This document shows positions 59,873 through 64,000 of a stretch of DNA of 64,000 bases, piece by piece. The notes beneath the pieces were generated by a model. That model saw only the letters and a program-made list of their open reading frames with translations. It made no database searches and was not told the origin of the DNA. The DNA is from RPQJ01 sp963793675 (GTDB taxonomy: Bacteria > Pseudomonadota > Gammaproteobacteria > Steroidobacterales > Steroidobacteraceae), in the NCBI GenBank assembly GCA_963793675.1, contig CAWCBA010000008.1, forward strand, positions 248,001-312,000. Direction: 5' to 3'. Within the stretch, counting starts at the first letter, position 1, and each line of letters opens with the position of its first letter. The position numbers were made by a program, and so were the translations under genes.

Positions 59873-59943
59873 CCGATCCGGGGCCTTCCCCCGAGCTTGG
59901 AAAGGCAGACACGCGCTCGGGGAAGGCCCCGGATCGACCGCTT
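59867..59943. repeat. Long imperfect palindrome, family A copy 3
   Basis: Left arm 59867-59896 and right arm 59915-59943 pair over ~29 bp with a short mismatch patch and one bulge. Apex GGAAAGGCAGACACGC, identical over 13 nt to copy 1, while the arms (GATCCGGGGCCTTCCCC type) are unrelated to those of copies 1 and 2. Lies between convergent cysS and folD. Confidence 0.85.
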
Positions 59944-59971
59944 GCGAGACGGCGGCTGAGCGCCATTTCCG

Positions 59972-60848
59972 TCAGTGCTTGATGCGCTGGAGCGCCGATT
60001 CCAGCGTGTTCTTCATCAGCATCGCGACCGTCATCGGGCCGACGCCGCCCGGCACCGGCGTGATGAACGACGCGTTGCGCCGCGCCGACTCGAACTCCAC
60101 GTCGCCGACGAGCTTGCCGTCGGGCAGGCGGTTGATGCCGACGTCGATCACGACCGCGCCGGGCTTCACCCATTCGCCGTGCACGATGCCCGGGCTTGCC
60201 GACCGCGACCACGAGGATGTCGGCCATGCCGACGAACTGCTCGAGGTCCTTGGTGAAGCGGTGGCACACCGTCACCGTCGCGCCGGACAGCAGCAGTTCG
60301 AGCGCCATCGGGCGGCCGACGATGTTCGACGCGCCGACCACGACGCAGTGCTTGCCCTTCGCGGCGATGCCGGTCTTCTCGAGCAGCGCGAGTCACGCCG
60401 TAGGGCGTGCAGGGGCGCATCAGCGGATGGCGCAGCGCGAGCCGGCCGACGTTGAACGGGTGGAAGCCGTCGACGTCCTTGCGCCGGATCGATCGCTTCG
60501 ATGATACGGCGTTCGTCGATGTGGTCCGGCAGCGGCACCTGCACCAGGATGCCGTCGATCGAGTCGTCGGCGTTCATCTGCTCGATGAGCGTCAGCAGTT
60601 CGGTCTCGGTCGTGGACTGGGGCAGGTCGTGGCTCACCGAGACGATGCCGCACTCGTCGCAGGCAAGGCGCTTGTTGCGCACGTAGACCTGCGAGGCCGG
60701 GTTGTCGCCGACGAGGATGACGGCCAGCCCCGGCCGGCGCAGGCCCGCGGGCGGCCAGGCGGTCGGTCGCCATGCGCACTTCGCGCTGGAATTCCTGCGC
60801 GATCGCCTTGCCGTCGATGATTTTGGCGCCGGAATCGTGGCTGGACAT
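59972..60848 (-). CDS. folD: Methylenetetrahydrofolate dehydrogenase/cyclohydrolase FolD, four frameshifts
   Basis: Repaired length 290 residues. NADP-dependent 5,10-methylene-THF oxidation then hydrolysis. Recognised pieces in order: MSSHDSGAKIIDGKAIAQEF; PGLAVILVGDNPASQVYVRN; GILVQVPLPDHIDERRII; DVDGFHPFNVGRL; PCTPYGV; CVVVGASNIVGRPMALELLL; VTVCHRFTKDL; VIDVGINRLPDGKLVGDV; ITPVPGGVGPMTVAMLMKNT. Frame breaks near 60745, 60487, 60395 and 60190; each is fixed by removing one base, often in a G- or C-run. Four insertions in under 900 bp make this the densest cluster in the window; I regard it as read error. Confidence 0.9.
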
Positions 60849-60944
60849 CGCTGTAGTCCTCGCAAGCGGGGCCGGATGGCCGTTCGAGCCGATTATTTTC
60901 GCAGAGCGGGCCCATCCGTGTCGCCCAGTGGCTACAATCCTAAA

Positions 60945-60973
60945 TTGACGCTGTGGGGGTCGATCCGTATGAT
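60945..60973 (+). promoter_or_regulatory. Promoter of the tRNA operon
   Basis: TTGACG (60945-60950), a 17-bp spacer and TATGAT (60968-60973), followed by a G/C-rich discriminator TCGCGCTCCCG as in stringently controlled stable-RNA promoters. The first tRNA begins about 70 bp after the expected start site. Confidence 0.8.
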
Positions 60974-61051
60974 TCGCGCTCCCGTGCGGGTCCGCGGTCG
61001 ACGGCAACGTCAAAAGCGGCCTGGCGACGACGGCAGGTCGGTCGAGCATGG

Positions 61052-61128
61052 CGGGGCATGGCGCAGTCTGGTAGCGCATCTGCTTTGGGAGCAGAGGGTC
61101 GGGGGTTCGAATCCCTCTGCCCCGACCA
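61052..61128 (+). tRNA. tRNA-Pro (anticodon TGG)
   Basis: Cloverleaf with encoded CCA. Acceptor CGGGGCA pairs with TGCCCCG; anticodon stem TCTGC/GCAGA with loop TTTGGGA (anticodon 61086-61088); T-arm GGTTCGAATCC present. First of four tRNAs in one run. Confidence 0.97.
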
Positions 61129-61158
61129 CTCGGATGAAGCGATACTGCTGCAGCGCAT

Positions 61159-61235
61159 GCGCCCGTAGCTCAGCCGGATAGAGCATCGGCCTTCTAAGCC
61201 GAGGGTCGCAGGTTCGAGTCCTGCCGGGCGCGCCA
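61159..61235 (+). tRNA. tRNA-Arg (anticodon TCT)
   Basis: Acceptor GCGCCCG pairs with CGGGCGC; anticodon stem TCGGC/GCCGA, loop CTTCTAA (anticodon TCT at 61193-61195); T-loop GTTCGAGTC; CCA encoded. Confidence 0.97.
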
Positions 61236-61293
61236 TCACGTTGGATGGCGCAGGTTGGTAGAGATTGTGTATTGGTTTTTTTCGTCGGACGAT

Positions 61294-61370
61294 GGTGGAC
61301 GTAGCTCAGCTGGTAGAGCTCCGGGTTGTGGTCCCGGCGGTCGTGGGTTCGAGCCCCATCGTCCACCCCA
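61294..61370 (+). tRNA. tRNA-His (anticodon GTG)
   Basis: Begins with the extra 5' G typical of tRNA-His (G-1 at 61294). Anticodon stem CCGGG/CCCGG, loop TTGTGGT (anticodon GTG at 61328-61330); T-loop GTTCGAGCC; CCA encoded. Confidence 0.96.
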
Positions 61371-61386
61371 CTCACCATCTCAGGAT

Positions 61387-61462
61387 GGGCCGTTAGCTCA
61401 GTTGGTAGAGCTGCTGACTCTTAATCAGTAGGTCGTAGGTTCGAATCCTACACGGCCCACCA
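61387..61462 (+). tRNA. tRNA-Lys (anticodon CTT)
   Basis: Acceptor GGGCCGT pairs with ACGGCCC; anticodon stem CTGA/TCAG with loop CTCTTAA (anticodon CTT at 61430-61432); T-loop GTTCGAATC; CCA encoded. Last tRNA of the run; no clear terminator is visible before the convergent MFS gene. Confidence 0.96.
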
Positions 61463-61492
61463 CTTTCACTCGCACATGCGCTAGCGCGCCGT

Positions 61493-62746
61493 TCAGTCAA
61501 TCTGCCGGCGACCTGAGCCGAACACCAGGTAGAAGGCTGCGCCGCACAGCGACACCGCCGCGGTGAGCACGAACGGCGCGCCGAACGTGCCCGTGCGATC
61601 GACGAGCCATCCCGTGACGTAAATGCCGACAATTCCAGGCAGCGTGGCGAATGTGTTGCTGATGCCCCAGATCACGTCGGCGTACTTCGGGGCGATGTCG
61701 AAGCAGTTCGGGGCGAAGCCGGACATCGCGCACGCCGAGGTGGCCGTCGCGCAGCACATGATCAGGACGGCGGCCAGCGGCGTCGTCGCCTGGGTCAGCA
61801 ACAGCAGGAACACGGCACTGCCACCGAGCGCGATGGTCTGCATCAGCTTGCGGACGTAGCCGGCGCTGCGCCCGTGTTGCAGCATCCGATCCGCCCATGC
61901 GCCGGCCAGGTTCGCCGCGACGAAGTTGACCAGCCACGGTGCGGCGGACAGGACGCCGGCGCTGGCGAGCGAGACGCCGAACGTGCTCTTGAAGTAGGTC
62001 GGCATCCACGCGAGCAGGACGTACAGGCCCCAGTTGCTGGCGAAGTGGCCCACGATGATGGCCCACACGGCCGGCAGTCGCAGCAGTTGTCCCCACGGTA
62101 TGGCGCGGTGGGCACTCGGCGCCGACGCCACCGATGAACTTGCACGTGGAACGTCATCGCGGGCAAGGAAGTGCCATGCCGCGTACCAGACCAGTCCAAT
62201 GGCCCCGAACAGGTAGAAGGGCAGTGCCCAGCCGTACTCGCGCACCAGCCAGCCCGTGGCGGGCAAGGCGAACACCGTTCCGAGCGAGATCGCGCTGATG
62301 ATGAGCGCGGTGGCGCGCGACCGGCGCTCGAGCGGCACCCAGCGCGAGATCATGTTCATGGAGGCGGGGAACACGGCAGCTTCGCCGAGCCCGAGCGCGA
62401 TACGAGCCGCGATCAGTGCGCCGAACGACATCATCGCGGCAGGAGGGGTGAGTGCCGTCCATGCCGACCACCAGAGCACCGCGACGCCGAGGACCAGCCA
62501 GCCGCCGTAGCGGTTCGCGAGTGCGCCGGTCACGGCCATCAGCAGCAAGTACCCGACGAAGAACGCGGAGAGCACGACGCCTTTCTGCGTCTCGGTCCAG
62601 CCGAGGTCGTCCTTCATCGCGATGGCGGCCACCGAGATGTTGGTGCGGTCGATGTAGGAGATGAAGACAGCTGCGAAGAGCAGCAGCACGACGGTGTAAT
62701 AACGCGGCCACGCCAGGCCACTCGCCTCGCCCCGTGCACTGGACAT
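61493..62746 (-). CDS. MFS transporter, anion:cation symporter (ACS)-like
   Basis: 417 residues with about 12 hydrophobic helices in two halves of six. N-terminal FISYIDRTNISVAAIAMKDD is characteristic of the ACS family (organic anions such as phthalate, glucarate, sialate or vitamin carriers). The cytoplasmic loop between TM2 and TM3 reads ALANRYGGW, a weak form of the MFS motif. No catabolic genes are adjacent, so the substrate is open. Convergent with the tRNA operon. Confidence 0.85.
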   Translation of the reverse strand: MSSARGEASGLAWPRYYTVVLLLFAAVFISYIDRTNISVAAIAMKDDLGWTETQKGVVLSAFFVGYLLLMAVTGALANRYGGWLVLGVAVLWWSAWTALTPPAAMMSFGALIAARIALGLGEAAVFPASMNMISRWVPLERRSRATALIISAISLGTVFALPATGWLVREYGWALPFYLFGAIGLVWYAAWHFLARDDVPRASSSVASAPSAHRAIPWGQLLRLPAVWAIIVGHFASNWGLYVLLAWMPTYFKSTFGVSLASAGVLSAAPWLVNFVAANLAGAWADRMLQHGRSAGYVRKLMQTIALGGSAVFLLLLTQATTPLAAVLIMCCATATSACAMSGFAPNCFDIAPKYADVIWGISNTFATLPGIVGIYVTGWLVDRTGTFGAPFVLTAAVSLCGAAFYLVFGSGRRQID

Positions 62747-62820
62747 GAAGGCCTCCCCCGATGCGATGGCGGCGTGATGCTACATGAGCGCGCGGAGGCG
62801 TGTCGGGTATTCTCCGGGAC

Positions 62821-63648
62821 ATGAACCAGGCGTTGCAGATCGGTCCGCTGTCACTGCCGTACTCGGTGCTGCTGACCTTGGTTGCCATTGCGCTTGGTGG
62901 ATTCGTCGCCAGCCGGCTGGCGCGGGCCGCGGGCACCGAGGTCGAGCCGACGCTGACGCCGATGCTGCTCGTCGGCCTGGTCGCGGCGCGGCTCGCCTTC
63001 GTTCTGCGATGGCGCGATCAGTACTTCGATGTCCCGCTGAGCATCCTGAATATCCGCGATGGCGGCTGGGAGCCTGCAGCGGGCGTCGTAGCGGCCTTGC
63101 TGTTCGGCCTGCTACGAGCGCGCGGGCAGACCGGCCTGCGCAAACCCGTGCTCGCCGCCGTGTTCACGACCGGCACCGTGCTGCTGTTCGGCGGCATCGC
63201 CACCTTCATGATCGCGCCTGCGGCAGTGCCATTGCCGCCGCTGACCCTGAGTTCGCTGGAGGGCGGGTCCGTGTCACTCGCCGACTTTGCCGGCAGGCCC
63301 ACCGTGGTCAACCTCTGGGCCACCTGGTGTCCGCCGTGCCGGCGCGAGATGCCGGCGCTGCAGCGGGCACAGGCCGCCAACCCCGACCTGAACATCGTCT
63401 TCGTCAACCAGGGTGAAGAGTCACACACCGTTGCCGCTTTCCTCGACCGGCAAGGCCTGGTGCTGAGCAATGTGTTGGTCGACCCGGAGAGTCGCACCGG
63501 TGCTGCGCTGGGCCACAGCGCCTTGCCGACCACGCTGTTCTTCAATGCGCATGGACAACTTGCGGACATTCGCATCGGCGAGTTGTCGCAAGCCACGTTT
63601 ACTCAACGACTGGCAAGCCTTCGCGTCGACTCACGCGCGACACAGTGA
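62821..63648 (+). CDS. TlpA/DsbE-type thioredoxin with N-terminal multi-helix membrane domain
   Basis: 275 residues. The first ~140 residues have four or so membrane helices (about 15-33, 48-66, 88-103 and 115-138) in a pattern recalling the prolipoprotein diacylglyceryl transferase fold, though the Lgt catalytic residues are not evident. Then a thioredoxin domain (~145-270) with active site WATWCPPCRREMP and cis-Pro in ALPTTLFF. Probably a periplasm-facing disulfide reductase for cytochrome c maturation or envelope repair. ATG 62821 chosen as it gives MNQALQIGPLSLPYSVL just before the first helix. Confidence 0.85.
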   Translation: MNQALQIGPLSLPYSVLLTLVAIALGGFVASRLARAAGTEVEPTLTPMLLVGLVAARLAFVLRWRDQYFDVPLSILNIRDGGWEPAAGVVAALLFGLLRARGQTGLRKPVLAAVFTTGTVLLFGGIATFMIAPAAVPLPPLTLSSLEGGSVSLADFAGRPTVVNLWATWCPPCRREMPALQRAQAANPDLNIVFVNQGEESHTVAAFLDRQGLVLSNVLVDPESRTGAALGHSALPTTLFFNAHGQLADIRIGELSQATFTQRLASLRVDSRATQ

Positions 63649-63743
63649 CGCCGCGATGGCGCCGCGATGGCGCCGACACGGATTTCGCCCCGGGGCTAAT
63701 TCACGCGGCGTCGCCGGCTGCGTCGGGTACGCGCGCCTGTCGA
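63649..63743. other. Short intergenic stretch
   Basis: 95 bp between convergent genes. It opens with a near-tandem GATGGCGCCGC direct repeat (63656-63677). No terminator or gene seen. Confidence 0.5.
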
Positions 63744-64000
63744 TCAGCGGCCCCTTCTTCCGGCCGCGCTGGCGGCCCCTGACTCCGGGGCATCCAGCAC
63801 CTTCAGGAATGCCGCAAGGTGACGCTCGGACCCCGCAAGCAGGTTCGAGTAGACCTGCACGATATCCGTATACGCGACACTGAGCTCGATCGCGGCGACG
63901 ATGTCGGTCATGTCTTTCTGCTCGATGACGACCCCGACACCAAGCGCCTCGGTGTAGCCCGCCGTACCTACGGTGGTCAGCGTGGTGTAGAGATCCTGCA
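63744..64000 (-). CDS. DUF2202 family ferritin-like protein, C-terminal part
   Basis: The gene enters from the right edge; 85 codons are visible. LYTTLTTVGTAGYTEALGVG, VVIEQKDMTDIVAAI, VYSNLLAGSERHLAAFLKVL match the C-terminal helices of DUF2202, a ferritin-like exported family of unknown function. Ends with a short Ala/Arg tail and TGA at 63744-63746. The N-terminus and any signal peptide are outside the window. Confidence 0.75.
   Translation of the reverse strand, partial: QDLYTTLTTVGTAGYTEALGVGVVIEQKDMTDIVAAIELSVAYTDIVQVYSNLLAGSERHLAAFLKVLDAPESGAASAAGRRGR

Overview
This window looks like chromosomal housekeeping DNA from a high-GC gammaproteobacterium. It carries a full-length single-chain PurL, adjacent parE and parC, the order nrdR-ribD-ribE-ribB-ribH-nusB-thiL-pgpA, FimV- and FimX-like proteins, EttA, EpmA with EF-P, and MiaE. 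The lineage cannot be fixed from the sequence alone; something near Nevskiales, Steroidobacterales or Xanthomonadales is a guess. I see no insertion sequence, prophage, integrase, rRNA or CRISPR array.

Layout. 1-4.4 kb: a methylamine-type module (DMGDH-like flavoprotein, MttB-like methyltransferase without pyrrolysine, divergent BetI-like regulator), an orphan type VI secretion FHA protein (TagH-like), and a DUF1820 gene. 4.5-13.1 kb: purL, a DUF4145 protein, a membrane protein, and ettA overlapping hutH. 13.3-22.9 kb: a histone-deacetylase-like gene, glyA, nrdR, the riboflavin genes, nusB, thiL and pgpA, ending in a Ser/Thr kinase fused to a cyclic-nucleotide-binding domain. 23.2-27.2 kb: folE2 and the isoprenoid group xseB-ispA-dxs. 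27.5-30.0 kb: a rubrerythrin / Fe-S protein / DUF3501 operon behind a strong promoter with an overlapping palindrome. 30.3-37.6 kb: parE-parC, a FimX-like protein, efp. 37.7-43.4 kb: a broken NTF2-like gene, msrC, epmA, psd, a SCO1-like gene, prmB and aroC. 43.6-52.1 kb: fimV-truA-accD-folC-dedD-cvpA-purF. 52.2-56.8 kb: glycerate kinase, a second Ser/Thr kinase with a receiver-like N-terminus, miaE, lpxH, a periplasmic cyclophilin. 56.9-64 kb: gltX, cysS, folD, a four-tRNA operon (Pro-Arg-His-Lys), an MFS transporter, a TlpA-type thioredoxin and the end of a DUF2202 gene.

Two window-wide patterns matter most. First, nine essential-looking genes (tagH-like, purL, hdac, ribD, ribB, fimV, gltX, cysS, folD) are broken by frameshifts. 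Sites I worked through base by base are repaired by removing single surplus bases, often one copy of a doubled base, and all nine repaired lengths are divisible by three. I read these as uncorrected sequencing insertions, so the genes are annotated end to end. Second, intergenic space holds three dispersed repeat families: (A) long palindromes with different arms but a conserved apical GGCAG(A/T/G)CACGC motif, (B) REP-like hairpins built on GGGGACRCTCACCTATTTC, one of which forms the end of gltX, and (C) 9-bp GGAAGGCCA repeats, mostly at gene 3' ends. Family A and the rubrerythrin/Fe-S/DUF3501 operon with its operator-like palindrome are the best candidates for something under-described.
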